From positions 1 to 36,264 of the forward strand of contig JALJEE010000608.1 in the NCBI GenBank assembly GCA_023231475.1: a stretch of DNA of 36,264 nt. The letters are read 5' to 3'. Made by a program: the position numbers and the translations under genes. The notes beneath the pieces were generated by a model. The model was not told where the DNA came from. It searched no databases and saw only the letters and a list, made by a program, of their open reading frames with translations. Positions 1 to 14,700 of this stretch are shown here, piece by piece (position 1 is the stretch's first letter; the number at the start of each line of letters is the position of its first letter). This DNA comes from Seison nebaliae (lineage: Eukaryota > Rotifera > Pararotatoria > Seisonacea > Seisonidae).

Positions 1-186
1 GATTTCGTCACCGTTTTTAGATTATTTCGGACTCTGGAAAAATTTGTGAACCTAAATTTTACTTATTTTTCATTAAACGGTGATTTCGTCATCGTTTTTA
101 GAGTATTTCGGTGATTTCGTCACCCATTTAGCTGTATTTCGATGATTTCGTCACCCATTTAGCTGTATTTCGGTGATTTCGTCACC
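1..186. repeat. 31-bp tandem repeat, partly degenerate, at the window edge
   Basis: Consecutive 31-bp units occupy 80-110, 111-141 and 142-172, with a partial unit at 173-186 and a diverged unit at 1-30 separated by about 50 bp of other sequence. Each unit carries the core GTGATTTCGTCAC, whose ends (GTGA/TCAC) are inverted around a 5-nt centre, and ends in TATTTCG. Units 3 and 4 differ only at the first base. The array may continue left of the window. Its core recurs inside the Tc1-like relic near 32062, so it could be transposon-derived; that link is inference. Confidence 0.85.
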
Positions 187-819
187 AATTGATAAAAAAT
201 TTTTTATAATTTGCTTCATGTTTATGGAAATAAATATAATAAATTGACTTTAATTATCACTGGAAACTTTGGAACCTACATATATATACATAATGTATGT
301 AATGATGTATAAAATGCATTGTATATTATAATCATAATGTATTATTCAAGCGCCCTCGAATACATCGTAGATTGATCTTCTCGTTCAATTATATAATTTT
401 CTTTATCCGAAATGAATTTTAATAAATACAATAGGTTTAACCCCCAAAAAATTACGCAGATAGGAAAAATAAAGTTAAGAAGACGTGTTAATATTTTTAT
501 CTTTACAATATTGTTAGTCGAAAATTGTTGGTCGAATTATTATCAATATTCCGTTCTTCACATTATCATCAAATAAATTAACCAACCAACCAACTTCTAA
601 CATCCATGATTGCTATTAGTTCAGATTTTACAACATTTCGTTGTTATGGGGAGATTGAGATGCCTTATCGTGTTTTAACCGAGAGCGTTACGGTTTACAG
701 AATTCCTACGGTTCTCATTGAAAAGGTTCGTTGTTTCTTCCATCCTATTAACCAAGATAATTATTGGAAAGAATATAATCCGAAAGAACGTAAAAGAGAT
801 AAAGTAAGAATAAAATTTT
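187..819. other. AT-rich intergenic DNA, no gene seen
   Basis: I see no convincing coding frame or RNA gene here. An open frame beginning at 606 runs straight through the opposite-strand tRNA and is not a gene. A T-run on the minus strand at 812-815 lies just past the tRNA 3' end and could act as its Pol III terminator. Confidence 0.6.
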
Positions 820-901
820 CGCTGCGAGAAGGATTTGAACCTGCGCGGGGAGACCCCATTAGATTTCGAGTCCAACGCCTTAACCACTCGGCCATCGCAG
901 C
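820..901 (-). tRNA. tRNA-Ser, anticodon CGA
   Basis: The minus strand folds as a class II tRNA. The acceptor stem GCTGCGA pairs with TCGCAGC, the A box reads TGGCCGAGTGG, the anticodon loop CTCGAAA gives CGA (reads UCG), a long variable arm follows, and the B box is GGTTCAAATCC. The discriminator is G, as usual for serine. No intron is present. A run of four T follows on the minus strand. It lies between the tandem repeat and the 3' end of Shaw copy 1, with no functional link suggested. Confidence 0.96.
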
Positions 902-1083
902 ATCCAAATTACGAGAGTTCAATTAAATGAATCGCAATGGTAACATAGTAATACGTATGAAAAAGTTTTTACCACGATAAATTATCTTTTTATTCTTTTT
1001 ATTATTTATATTTAATGTTATATATAATTTATTTTTAGTTGTCATTCACTCCAAAATATTTGATTCAATTTATTTTTATAAGT

Positions 1084-2782
1084 TTAATCGTTGTTTAATA
1101 AACTATAATCAGATTTAGTGTCAGTATGGGCAATAGATCGATTAAAATCGAAATTTGCATGTTTTGAAGCCAAACTACCTAATGGCAGAATGGCAATATT
1201 TGTTACATTTTGGTTTTGTGGAGGGGAAGTTTTGGTAATCTGGGGGAGATTATTTGCCAAAGATTTATTATTTGGTTTCGTTTCGAGTTTTGGATTCAAC
1301 CTTAATGCTTCAATTGGCAGTACTCTCCTTCGTCGTTTTGGTAATTTCGATCTTGCTTTCATATGAGAATAATACATTGCAAAATTTGATACGATAACTG
1401 GAACAGGTAAGGCGATACACAATACACCTACTACTGCACATACACCTCCAACTAACATGCCTGCTGCTGTTTTTGGAACCATATCACCATATCCAACTGT
1501 GGTAATTGTAACGATAGCCCACCATAAACCGATTGGTATACTTTCGAAATTATTGTTTGGATTATATTCGCTTCTTTCCGCATAGTACATTAATGACGCA
1601 AATATTACAATAAAAATAGCACCGAAGAAGACTAATAATGTCAATTCTTTCATACTGGCGTGGAAAGTGTGTATGAGAATTTTTAAACCAGAAGAATGTC
1701 TGGTCAATTTCAACAATCGCATTATTCTTAATATGGAAATGAATTCGATCCATTCCTGTTTCGTTTGTTCCGTTAACTTTACTATATAATCTGTGTAAAA
1801 TGCAACGGTTGCCACTACATCCATGATGTTGATTGGTGACGTAATAAATTGCCATTTATTGGGCGCGGCAAGTAGACGTATAATAATTTCAAAAAAGAAC
1901 CAAGCATTGCATACAATTTCGATGTAGAGGAACACATCATGTGGAACACTGTTATTTTGAGCGATAGTCCATCCTATCCTTTGTTGCTCTTCCGAATAAT
2001 TTTTATTGTTCGATTTATCATATTCTGTCACATTAGTAATTGGAGATGGAATTTTAAAATATGTTACATTACTGATATTCGTGATACGTAAACTTGGATG
2101 AGTTTTAAGACAAAATGAGAATATAGATAATATAATAAATAAAACACTTATGATTGATATTGTCTGGACAAAAGAGAAAAATTAGAGAATTTTAAATTAA
2201 AAAATGAAAAAATCGATGAACTTTAGCAGTTTTCGATGACGATGGTTCCTCAAATAATTGCCATAATATTGGTTTATATCTTTTGTACCAAGGTAATTGA
2301 CCAGAAAGATATCGATTATCATCTTCCCAACCAAACTTTTTTGCAACATCTTCATCAGTTGGTTTCTCATAATCCAAGTCCATATCTTCCAAAACTGATA
2401 AGGTTTCCTGTGTGTTTCTGTGTTGTGTATAAGTCATCCAACAACATGGCTCGACTTGATTAGCGTCAAGGCCCCAAAACTCGAGTTCCTCTTCAAATAA
2501 TGGTCCACAAACATCAGTGGGGTAATGTAATTTTCCAGTTCGATAATAATTCAAGATCTAAAAAAGAATTAAAATCATTTGATTAAAGAAGTGACGAATA
2601 ACTTGCGCAAATACTCCAGGATGACGATCGAAGAAATATTCATTGAGAACCGGATCGAAATTAGCTAAGTTTTCTGTTAATCTGGAAAGTCTAGTGGCTG
2701 GTATTTTTTTAAGAGTAAGTTTGTAAGATTCATGTCGAATCCCTCCCACGTTGAGAACAACTCGATTATCGTTATCCGACAT
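1084..2782 (-). CDS. Shaw: Shaw-type voltage-gated potassium channel, copy 1 (531 aa, three exons)
   Basis: A tetrameric K+ channel subunit of the plasma membrane, expected in neurons. The exons, in order on the minus strand, are 2782-2603, 2557-2222 and 2163-1084, with introns of 45 and 58 nt, both phase 0. Residues 1-172 form the T1 tetramerisation domain, with the H-x5-C-x20-CC zinc motif typical of non-Shaker families. S1 begins at about 173; S4 (about 317-328) reads [12 protein letters not shown], the charge-poor Shaw form. The selectivity filter TVGYGD is at about 394-399 and the S6 hinge PVPV follows. The S1-S2 loop has several N-glycosylation sequons. A basic [12 protein letters not shown] stretch follows S6. 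The C-tail is shorter than in copy 2. No break is seen, so it looks functional. The start ATG at 2782 matches the start position of copy 2. Exons, splice sites and family are strongly supported. Confidence 0.95.
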
Positions 2783-5700
2783 TAGTATGTGATTTGAAAT
2801 GAATGTCGATTGTTTTTATTTAATCTTTTATTTCGTTCACAAACATTGATTTGGATACACTTCCAGCAAAGTGTGTACTTTTTAGCAGTTAGGAAATATA
2901 ATTTGTATAGGATTTGGATGGGTAAAATGATATGAATAAAAAGAGGAACGGATTCGTTGAATAAGTTTTATAGATGAACCAAATAGATAATATTTGATTA
3001 ATATATTGGATGTTCGTTCAATAGTTTGAAAACATAATAGCGATGAAACAAAATGATGCGATAGATCATATTATTTAACTACATATTAATCTATTAAAAA
3101 AGCGGAGAAATTTATAATTGCTTCCAGGCATCAATATTGATTATAATTCAAAAAAATATTTTCATAATTTATTGGTCTGAAGATAATCGTCTATAAAAGA
3201 TAACTTTATGTTAATACTTCTCCCACAATAATAGTATAACAATTAGAACTAAACAATTTCTAATAACATATGGATGTAGTAATTGAAGGGAAGTTGATGA
3301 AGCCATAGTCGAAAACTTAATTGTTTGGATGGAATAAGAAGAATAGAATTAAGATCATCGTTGTCATAATCACGACGATTATAAATGAAATAAAACAATA
3401 ATTAATCATATTATCATGACACAAAACAAGTCGATATAGATAAGATGTACAATAAAAAAATGTTGGGAAAAGGAAAATTATATGATCATCATTAAACAAT
3501 ATGACTTAATATCAATGGAAATGATTTATGATAATCATTATTTTTATTAGCACTATATTCCAATTTTTATCTATAATTCTGTCGATATTAGCAGAAATAT
3601 TGTTTTGACAATATTTGTGAAAATAATTAAAAAGAAGAACAACTGTTACGAACTCCGACTTCTATTATTTAGTACTACAACCAGTAGTTACATCTAGTTC
3701 AGTCGATGACAAATTCTTATTCTTCAAAAGAACTACATAAATTTCATACACTGCATGGTGACGAAAGTAGAATTACTCATTCTTTTTGTTTATGTCTCAC
3801 AATCCTAGCGAAGTGGTAGGAAATGACATGATTACATTCTGTGTTTAAAGCGACACGAGATAAAATTTGGGTGCGCAAACGAAACTGTGCCCGAAAATTT
3901 TAACGAAATTATAAAAACTACCAAGAGCCATGACCAACTGACATACATTGCGTTCTACACATAACACCTAAATCATTTATGATACACCGTCATTCTCTCA
4001 TTCTTCACTACTAATCGCTTCATCATTTCTATCATTCTTCGGAAAACAATTTAATGGAAATTTCCAATTACAGCAATAAAATACGGGAATTTTCTATGAA
4101 GGGGAATGATTCTATGAAAAATTTTAATTCTTTAAAAATTCGTGTTCAATTTGTTCTTTTTTCATTCTTTCTATTCTCACTTTTTAATAAGTTTCGATGA
4201 TTTTAAGTTCTGAATGTCAATGCATTAATCAAATTTACATCACATGGAAATAACGAAAGTGCCAATGAATTAGCATTTCCAGTTGATGTTAATTAATTTC
4301 TTTTTGCATTAATTACTATTTTGGTAGTTACTAAGATCGAAAATAATAACAACTTACTTCTATGAAAATTTGTTTTTATTGGTAAGAATAATCAAATTGG
4401 AGTTGTTAGATGGAATAGTGAAACTATTAAACATTCACTTTTAAGTTTCTAATGAGCGAAGGTAACAACAGATTTTCCTCCACACTTTCGTAGCTACTTT
4501 ATGTCACATAATTTGATTAGTTTTTTTTTCTCATAATTTATGATATAACATCTATTTACTTTATGGTTATAGTTATTAATACATGATGTGCATGCACTTG
4601 CATCAATTGCTATATTAAATTGGCTCGTTGCTAACGAAACCACCTAATTATTCTATGTGTTCAAAAAATTTTTGACGGTAAGAAATTGACTAAAAATTAA
4701 GTGATGATGATGATCATATTCTTGGGAATAAGAGAAAGGTAATGAATTCTCCATTTCTTTCATAAATATAAAATACTCGAAATAAACCGGTTACATCACT
4801 TATCATATTAGTGTAACTAAAGACCTGAGATCAGTTATTAAATTTTAAACGAAATGTTTTTATTTCATTAAATTTTGTTATGTTTCATAAACAAACCAGA
4901 ATATACTTGTCGAAGGAATATGGAGATCGAATTATATGAAGTAAGAATTATGAAGGTTCTTAGGTATTGGGTGGCGATAAGTACATGTTTGCTAGTCGAG
5001 AATTACAAGTGGAAATTAAGAAATTTAATTAATTTTCAAGGGAATTAATTTCTGATAAGAATTTTGCCAAACGGCATGTAATATTGGTATTTCCTCAAAT
5101 ACCAATGGATGAACAACATTTTTTATTTCATCGACAAATGTGAAGATTAGTTATCGATTTTTTTCCTTTTCGAACTTAAAAGCTTGTTGGAATTATCGAT
5201 CACATTTCCAGTAGCTGTTTATCAAGTATATGAGAATTATGTCCGTATGATATTTCAAAGTTTATGGATGGCAAATTTCCTTTTCATCCTTCAGAATCGT
5301 CAAATTATTAGTGTACTAATAATGAAGAAAGAATTCTTCCCAATTTTATTGCAATAAATCGATAGTTACTTTTTCCATGTTTTCTTTGATTTTAATTGTC
5401 CGACTAATTCATTGCAGATTCAGATAAATATTGTTTCATCGATTTGTTTTAACACGGATTGAACTGGGAGAAATATACAACGAAACTCGGGACTTGAAAT
5501 TGCTGTAGAAGATCGAGGAATCTAAAATGTGTTGGATTATGGGAAATGGTAAATGTGCTTATTGATATGAATGCACATAAAATTCATGAGATGAAATGCA
5601 TAATACATTCCAATGAACTAAATGTTTATTTACCAGATTTTTGAATAATTTTTAATTCATAAAAACAACAATAAAAAATATTATTTGTTTGGAACATTGA

Positions 5701-8700
5701 CGTGTCGTCCGAGTTTGGCGGAAAATAATTCAGCAGGTATTTATACGAAGCTTAATAGTTTGTCTTCTTAATCAACTTTTCATTTCTTGGATGAAAAATT
5801 GAACTTAAATTCTCTAAGGTAATAAAAGGTCTACCGTGATGTTCCAATGTTATACCAAGTTAATGCAAATAATGTTGCCATGAATGTAACTTCATATTAT
5901 GCATTTTCAAAGAAGTTAGTTTTGTAAAGAATCTTTTACTATTATGCACCGAAGTGATGATGATGATCTCTTAGGTTATTTTTAAAGTTTGGAATTCAAA
6001 TATTTTCATTTATCTAAACTGTGAGTCTCATATTTTTATCTATATAATATCATTCTGGAAAACTGAAATTAGTTAATACTTTTACACAGTCGTTATCCAT
6101 TTCACTCACAATGGTCATTAGTCAGTCGTAGTGCATCTTTTTGAATATTAAGTCCCATAGAGCTTCGAAGACATTTTGTTAGATAACTCGAGATTGTGAA
6201 ATTGTCGTTAGATAATTTTAAGTTATTTGTCTAATAAAGTTTTTCTTCGAATGGAAAAAGGACAAAAGAATATTCACACTGAATGTTTAAAAATAGAATA
6301 TCATCTTTGTGCAATATAATAGTATAATTGTGTTAAGGAAGAAGTATTGCATTGAGAAAGTATTATTCAATATATGATGTCATGTTCTCAATTAAATATT
6401 GATCTCATTTGCATAAGATGTGCAGAAAGACAGATGTGTGCAAATGAAACATTCTTCCGGTTCGTCGAAAACTGCAGCATTTATTCTCTTTCAAAATTTA
6501 CATTAACTAAATACCAAATTAATTATGGTGTTACTTATTAACTTAATAATCAGAATGCAAGTAAACTTGAATAAAAAAACGAATAATTATAGAGTAATTC
6601 CTTTTACTTCTCCTTTCTCTTCTTCCAATAAAATTGAGTGAAAAGTAAAGAAAAAAAGAATGAACAATGTTATATAACAACACAAAATACACAATATTTT
6701 CTCTTCACTTGTACACTAGAATAAGTTTCTAGTTTTTTTGTACATTTCCCCTTTATCTAGCGAAGAAGTTGTTCTCGACTTCACTAGACTGGCAACTATA
6801 TTGACGACGAGAGAGTCAACTGGAAGTTATGTAAAAGAAATCTAATGAATAATATTATGAGGAAGATCGAAAAGAATAAGATACAAAGTATTAATATGTG
6901 CAGAATCCATGTACATCTTAAAATCAATACTCGACCCCTTACCAATATTTACATATACTGAATTAAGTGAGAGAAAGGTGTTCCAACTGGTAATGTTTAA
7001 AGAGGTACGGTCGATCACAATAGACGTATGGTTTCGATAAAGCTATATGGAATATTTTGATAAACTAATAGAATAAGAAATGATTGAGTAGCATATGTTG
7101 GGAATAGTATGTTAAGGATACACATTTATATATTAAGTCGACGTCGACCGTAGAGGCACTTGCATCGACAATCGAAAGAAATAGACAGATAGGAAAACTA
7201 TTATGGTTGAGACTGGCACCTATAGATATGATTGTAGGTTGTGAGTGTAAATGTGATTGGCTTCCCGAAATATGGAAGCATGTATATATGAAGAAATATT
7301 TATGTCTATTTTACACTCTGCCAATTCTATGCATCAGCAATTAATATCTCTATTTCTCCTGATGAATTTAACTTGGGTAATCATACAATAAATTTTATTT
7401 AGCATACATCCCTCCAAGATGACGAAATATGAAGCTTATAAATTATCGTCTTTTCTTTTCTTCCTTTCTTCTGCTTCACCTTTCCGTCTCATATAAGTCT
7501 TCTCAATGAAATATCAGAGGTTTCACCAAATCCTCTTATTTATTTCATCCATTTCACATTCAACACCAAATGTGAAGCTGTAAATTGTTTGATGAATATT
7601 AATTTCAGTCGGAATACTACGAATAACCATTTTAATCGAACGAAAACTTTCCTTCCTTTATCTTTTTATCCTTTACATCACAACGAATTTACTCCAATTA
7701 CTTAGAAACTTTATCAAATTTATTTCATTATGTCATCATTTCCAACGAGTAATCTATCTCTCACTCATTGACAAAATGGAAACTTCTTGAAACTATTTCT
7801 TGTATAATCTTCTTCTTCTTCTTCGTCTTCTTCTTCTTTTTGAGTTGTGAAAGGAGTTCCATCATTTCTCCAGGCACATTTGGTGGAGCAGATAAAACTT
7901 TTCGATTCAACAAGTTCTTTTATTGTTCTGCTTCCCATTTTTTCTGTCCCATCGACTTTCGTTTTGTCTTCTACAATTATTCTCCCATCCTTTATATTCC
8001 ATATAATGGAATTTATTCAATTGTATCTTCTTAGCAGTCTTGATCAATTATAGTTATCGATATTGATCGAATTTCTACTCATTTCGAATTTCAACATATT
8101 GTTCTTTTCCACTCGAGGAAATATGAATGAAACGAATAAATATTTATATTGATCGGACAATTTCATATTCTAGTTCAATACAAAAAAATAGAGAATCAAT
8201 AAGAAATGTATAATGCGAAATGTTCTCCTAAATTATAATATTAGCAGCACAGGAATATTGAAATTCCAAAGGAAGTGCGCATATAAATCAATAAGGAATT
8301 CGTTTTTCTTTTCCTACACAGAAATTGTCGTAATAATTTTATTGTGAAATATGTGATGCATAATAGAAGAGGAGAATAGTATATGATGGGAAAACGTACA
8401 AATTACCTGAAAAAGGAGAATTGTGAATATACAATCGAATAATATACCAAAGGGAAAAGATCATAAAGTTAAGATTGATTTTATTCAGAAGCAAACTAGG
8501 AACACTTCTCGCAGATTAATAATAATTGTTAGATTTATCGCATTATCGATAATCAGATGTCATATGTCATATAAATAAACAATTAATAAACTCGGTTGAA
8601 AGGAGTTTTTTTTATGGGAGAAAGTTGAAATAACAATAATTTAGCAGTTTTAAAAAGTGGAAATTACTTTTTCTCTTGTTATTCTTATCGATAACATAGC

Positions 8701-11700
8701 AGGATATTTGTTGCTATTTTTCCGCTATTTTCAAATGAGTATTGAAATAATTATGTTCATATGGTTGGAGGTCGGATATACACGTATATGGAATGATGTG
8801 CCCATTCTCCGAGACGTATTCGAAGATAGTACACCATTGGAGTATTAGGGACAATGGAGTATATGTCAGGATTGTATGTTCATATGAAATTATAGCAGGT
8901 TATGTTAAAAATTAATAAATAGAAGAGTAATTTTATAATTATAAGCGAATTTTCTTTTATTATTCCATCACTAAAACTGATATAAATAATTGTAATGAGC
9001 ACAAATTCTATAAAGAAGTAAAAAAAAAGGAGAATAAGGAAAGGAAGAAATAATATAAAAATAGCTTACGTATAATTATAGTAAACCTAAACAACAAAAA
9101 AAGACCTATATGGTCCTCCTTATTTGTATGCGTGTGTATGAGAAGGGAAGCTCTTCTACGTCCTTATTTAATTATACGCAAAATTTATGTGGGGGGAAAT
9201 GCACCATATCTTCCTATGTGATATAATATGCTTATTTTTTTATCTAGAACACTGTGTTGTTATATTTTATTCTCCAAAATTTCTTTTTCGTTCTTCCCCA
9301 ACATTTCATTTACAATTATATTGCACAAATTCTCCATTCTTTCACTCCTAAATTATTTATGATTACATGTACATATGTCTATGGCCGTCCTACAGGAGTT
9401 ATGTACAAGTATAATCGCATATGAATAAACGATATATCGACTGCACTTTAGTAGGTGCACGTGAGAGACGGTTCTGTCTGTGTATGTTATGTGTAAGTTG
9501 TATGATATGAATAGTATTTCTTTCCTTCTTTTTAATATATTGTTAGTTATTCATCTCTATTACTATGACTGCCACTTTGTCGCTCTTTATATTCCATTAG
9601 TTGAGTGTAAAGACGAAGATGAAGAAGATGAGAATGGAAGAAGAATTGTTAAAATGGAAGTAGATATGATATTATCGGACACATACACATATGTGCCTGC
9701 TTATAATTATGATTATAGTGATGAAGATGACGATTGATGATAGAGAACTGCAACTACGAATCCGGTCCTCCATTGATGTCATAATATGTGTGTTGTTGAT
9801 GGGAGAAATGATGAAATTGTTTTGAGTCATACCAAATAATTTCTTCTACTTCGTTTTTTTTTGAGTGAAAAGAAAACTTCAGTTCTTTCATTTCTCCTTC
9901 GTCAAGCAATGGAATATCGTACAATAAATTGAAAGAATTTTATATATCATGGCTTTTGGAATGAGGAATGACTGTTAATGTAATGGAAATTACTGAATGT
10001 TATCTATTTCTCTTTAACGATAAGGCAAAAAGATCGATTATCATTTGAAATGATTTCATCATTCAAAAAGAAATTTTAACAACAAATGACGGGAGAATAC
10101 CTAAGATTGTGAAAGCGAAAAACTAATAAGATACTAATGATAGATTGAATAAAAGTAATGGAATGATGAATGATGGTAAGAGATTAAAAGTCTTTTTCCA
10201 AATTAGTTTTCAATTAACTGGATATTAGATAACAATAAAAGGCAAAAGAAAAAGTAATAGAAATGATATTTTTTCCAAAAGATATTAATTAATAATATCA
10301 ATTCCATTAGTTCCATATCTCATTCACTCACTTTCCCGACTCGTTATTAATTTCTTGTGTGCACCAAGTTATCGTGATCATTCTCTTCTCATTCCACTTA
10401 CCAACATCAAAATTATAGATTAAAAGTTATTAGTTATTGATGAAATAAATAACAACTCAACTAAAACTTTCATCCACATAGATTTTGTATATTGTCAAAA
10501 GTAGTATGCCATCTTCCCAGTAAAAGATATTCTTTCCAAGAATGGTTTCATGTCAATACCTTATAATACTTCCAACAGATCTATGTGTAATATTATCGAC
10601 TTCTATTGTATGAAATGTTAATCCAAATAGAAGAAGTTATATCGCAATTAACTTCATCTTCCTGCATTCTTTGCACATATCACTCTCCAGTTTATCCGTT
10701 TTTAAGACAGGCGATGCTCATTATTAGCATTTCACTTGGTTGATTGAAGTGGAATGATGATGGACAAAACGCAGAATTATGGAACTAAAATATTCCAATA
10801 TTAATGTCCCTACATTTCTGTTATCATTATATTTTTCTTCTCAAATATTTTGTTTCCTTTTTTGAAGGGAAAATTGGAGAAGGACTTTATTATCGATAGT
10901 GGGGCCATTCGGCAAGAAGTGAGAAGATATTCACTATTATGCACTAATTGTCCGGTATACGGTTTGATTGTGAGAGAAGAAATTTCGAACTCTCGATGTA
11001 TCGTGACAGAATAATAATTGAATTTTCCTTTTCAATCTATTATCTCACTTTTTATTCTGAAGTGATTTGTTAAACAATTCTTTCTTAATTAATTCACTCT
11101 TTATAGCACATTGAGCAAATATGTTTGTTGATGAGGAAATTGTAAATAACGATTTCATCAACTGTCTACTCTATTCTAAATTTGATTTTAAATGTATAAC
11201 GAATATGTTCATTGTTCACTTCATTGGAAATACTATTATTTCACACAAATTTCTTCGATTACGTGTTCTTCCAAACTATTATTAGTCATAGAAAATTTGA
11301 AAAATTCCCATATTATTATTGATCGACAATCTAACTTCACTTTTTATCTAACAAGTGAACCAGTTTTGTAAGTCTTCTATGGAAAAGTTATGAATAAGAG
11401 AAAATAAATATATTGTGATCCGACTATCCGATCAATACTTGATCGATCAAATTTTAGTCATGTTAATAATAATGTTACCATGTATTTATATCCAGAAGTA
11501 ATCTTTCAAGAAAATTCAGAAAAATGGTTATTTTTAATATATTTTTATGAAATACAAATACAAATCTGTGTTTATAAGTTTAATTGACTGTTATTAATAA
11601 TGATGGTTAAAAAGTATTAGCTTTTTAATATAGTAACGATTTTTTTTAACGTATGATTATTTTGTACAATATATTGAGATTTCCAACATTAGTAACTCGG

Positions 11701-14700
11701 TTAAATAAGTAGATGGGAGAATTGCAATTATTACGATGATAATTGTATCTGTTGATTCACATCGATTCACTTCCATGTTCATATCGTCGACCACTTGGAT
11801 AATCCTTCTTCAAATTGCTTATATTAAAATTATTACTTTAAAAAGCAATATTTGGAAGCATGATTGAACTCGTACGAAAGTGGTAGTTTCCGTCTGAACC
11901 TGTTCTTACAATATCCTGTTCCGCATGGAAGATCTTAACACTATATAAAGGAATTCCGGAAGGTAAAAGTAGAAAGATTAGATGCTATCATAATATAGTA
12001 ACTATATTTGTCATAAATCCAGAGGACAGATGACAAATCAATATCTCATAACGTTTAATTGCGACACAATTAATTGAGATTAGAATATAATACTTAAGAA
12101 AATTGTTTCGGAAGGATTAATGCTTTAGGTTGTAATATTCGAATATAGATTGTTAAAATTATTGGAAGGAAATACTTATTTCCAATGTCATTGGAGACCG
12201 ACGAACAAGCCGAAAACCCATTTCGATGGTAAAGAAAACAATAAAATATTGGAATATTTTAGAGTAATAAATAAAATGGCCTAAATTAATGGTTAATGCA
12301 TCTCCGAATATAAAAAATTAACGAGCTAATTGATTTCGTCGTATATTTGGTTGAATGAATTTTCCCAAGGCAAATTTTACTAGATATTTCAGACCTGCGA
12401 AGTATTTCATTTATTATTTAAGATTGATCCAGAAAAAAGATAAATAAATTATATAAAAAGTAAACAAACGTTAGAGCACAATATGATATATTATAAAAGA
12501 CTTAATAATAATTGGTATTAGGTATTAGAAATCAATTCCGATTTGGTTAATAGATATTATCGACGTATCTGAAGAGTTGAAATTCAATAATCTTCTCAAA
12601 AGGTAATATAAATCATTTTGCACATTCTTTTAGAACTTTTAGGTTTGAAGGACAATTCATCCAATTCACCTAACTCACTACCAATGCAATTCATTAACGT
12701 TAAAGAAAATATTATTTTAAGAATCTTTTTGAACATCCAGAAGATAATGGAAGAAGAGAAAGTTGAATTCATAAATCAGTTAGGTTGAATGATTGATCAT
12801 TCAAAGAATGTCTAACAAGATTCGATAGTATAATCTCTTACGTATAATATTTTGGTTAATTGAGAAATAATTATTGTAATTATCAATAGATTAGATATGA
12901 CATGATCGGAAAGTTTTAACCTTAAACAAATTGGAAAACAATTTTCTATGTTAATTGAATCTAATATAATGTGAATTTATTTAGGGAAAACGGAAAACTT
13001 TCTCACAAATCTTATTATTCTTCAGACAATAACCGAGGGAAAAAGGCCTATATTGACGGTTGAGACCTGTCAATTAGAGAAATGAGTAAAAAGTTCAAAA
13101 AGAAGAATGATTAAATTAATGTTGAAGTTGGAAATCAAATAAACTAATTGAATGAGGAGAATATGAAGATATAATGGAAGGAATGTTATTAGGAGTCCAA
13201 TTGCATCAGTTTTTATGGAAGCAAGATAATGATCATGTCTTAGTTGTCTAATTATAGGAGATGGTCCAATTTGCTCTTGTTCAAATAAGTAGAACTAATT
13301 TCCGATGGTTTGGTAATGATGATTCTATGAGAGAATGTTCTACTTTACATCTTCCTCCGCAAAAGAACGATATTTTGGAAAACAAGTTAATTCTTTAGAA
13401 AAGAAGAGAATATCTTTTTATTACTCTTCCACATTAGATGAAATAAGACTTTAGGCGTGCAAACCAAATTTCTTACAAATTATTGTATAACAAATGCACA
13501 ATAATAATAAAAAGGTAATCCAAAAAAAGGAATAAAAGTAATTTAATCCTACATGTACGTGTCTAATTGTAATGATAATATGCAATAATCATAATCAAAA
13601 TCATTCCAACCATATAGCAGAAGAAAGTAATAAGAACAATAACAAGAGTTTATGTGCACATACGTACGTACAGTATTCATACCAGTAGAATATTTCTTAT
13701 TTGCTTATTCTTATTTTTCATTCAATTAATATATTTCCTTATTTCCAATAAGTAACCAGAATTAATTTTTGTTATATTCCAGATTCCATTAAAGAAACTA
13801 TTAGGGAGAATTATTTCAATATCATTATATTCGTCAAATATAGAATATTACATAAACATATTCATCATCAATTGTTGAGAAAGAAAGAAAAGATTTCTTA
13901 TGTTATGGATATTGATTCAAGGTATTAATACAAATATATCGATAAATGAAGAAAGAAAGATATGATGATTGAATAATCATAATTTGTCGTAAGTTTAAAT
14001 AAAGTATATGATATCAATAATATGATGCCGTTGATACTTTATATGATTAGTATAATTCGATTAGTGAAAGTGTCGATTTCTCGTTCATTTTTAATATTAT
14101 GTTGAAAGAAGGGAATGAAAACATTTCGTCTAGTTGAACAACAAATGAAATTTTTTATTTCCCTTCTAATTTTTTCTTTGAATGATGAGCAGATGGAAAA
14201 CTGGTGAACTAAGAACCTTAGGAGGTTATCTGCACAAAATACATTTTATTAACATTTGTAGGACCGTAAGCGGTTAGTGGAAAACAGTAAGAAAAAATTT
14301 CAAATTGATACCTGTAAAATAATTGATATAAGGAAAGTAAATGTTACGAATCTTTCTAAATTTCGATGATGATTCCTATGTGAGATGTAGAAGGAATATG
14401 ATTAAGTTACAACTCTTGTTATAAAATTTCCTGTTGATGTAGCAAACTCAATTTTCTGTTGTTCACTCCGCTATTCTGTTTACATCAAATGATAATTTTA
14501 TTACGTCGATAGGCACGAATATTTCTCCATTTTATCTTGTTCCCAATTACTTTTTGCGTGTGCAAATAAATAGAAAATCAGCATACTAATATCTGATAAT
14601 ACTTTTCGTTCTTCATTTGTTTTCTTCTTCTTTCTCATTGTGTACATATTAGTTTCTTTTCAAAAGAAATGACCGAACATTTTTATGAAGACAAAAATAT

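Noticed and set aside
80-186. Regularly spaced repeats resembling a CRISPR array
   Set aside because: The units are head-to-tail with no unique spacers, and the window is animal nuclear DNA.
606-926. 106-codon open frame on the plus strand
   Set aside because: It runs antisense through the tRNA-Ser gene and has no recognisable domain.
7768-8848. Short frames at 7768-8034 and 8657-8848
   Set aside because: They are low-complexity, Phe/Ile-rich and have no domain or splice context.
9480-9737. 85-codon frame with an acidic C-terminus in the Shaw intergenic block
   Set aside because: The N-terminal half is AT-driven hydrophobic sequence and the acidic end comes from GAA/GAT repeats; an upstream AG could make it an exon, but I found no partner.
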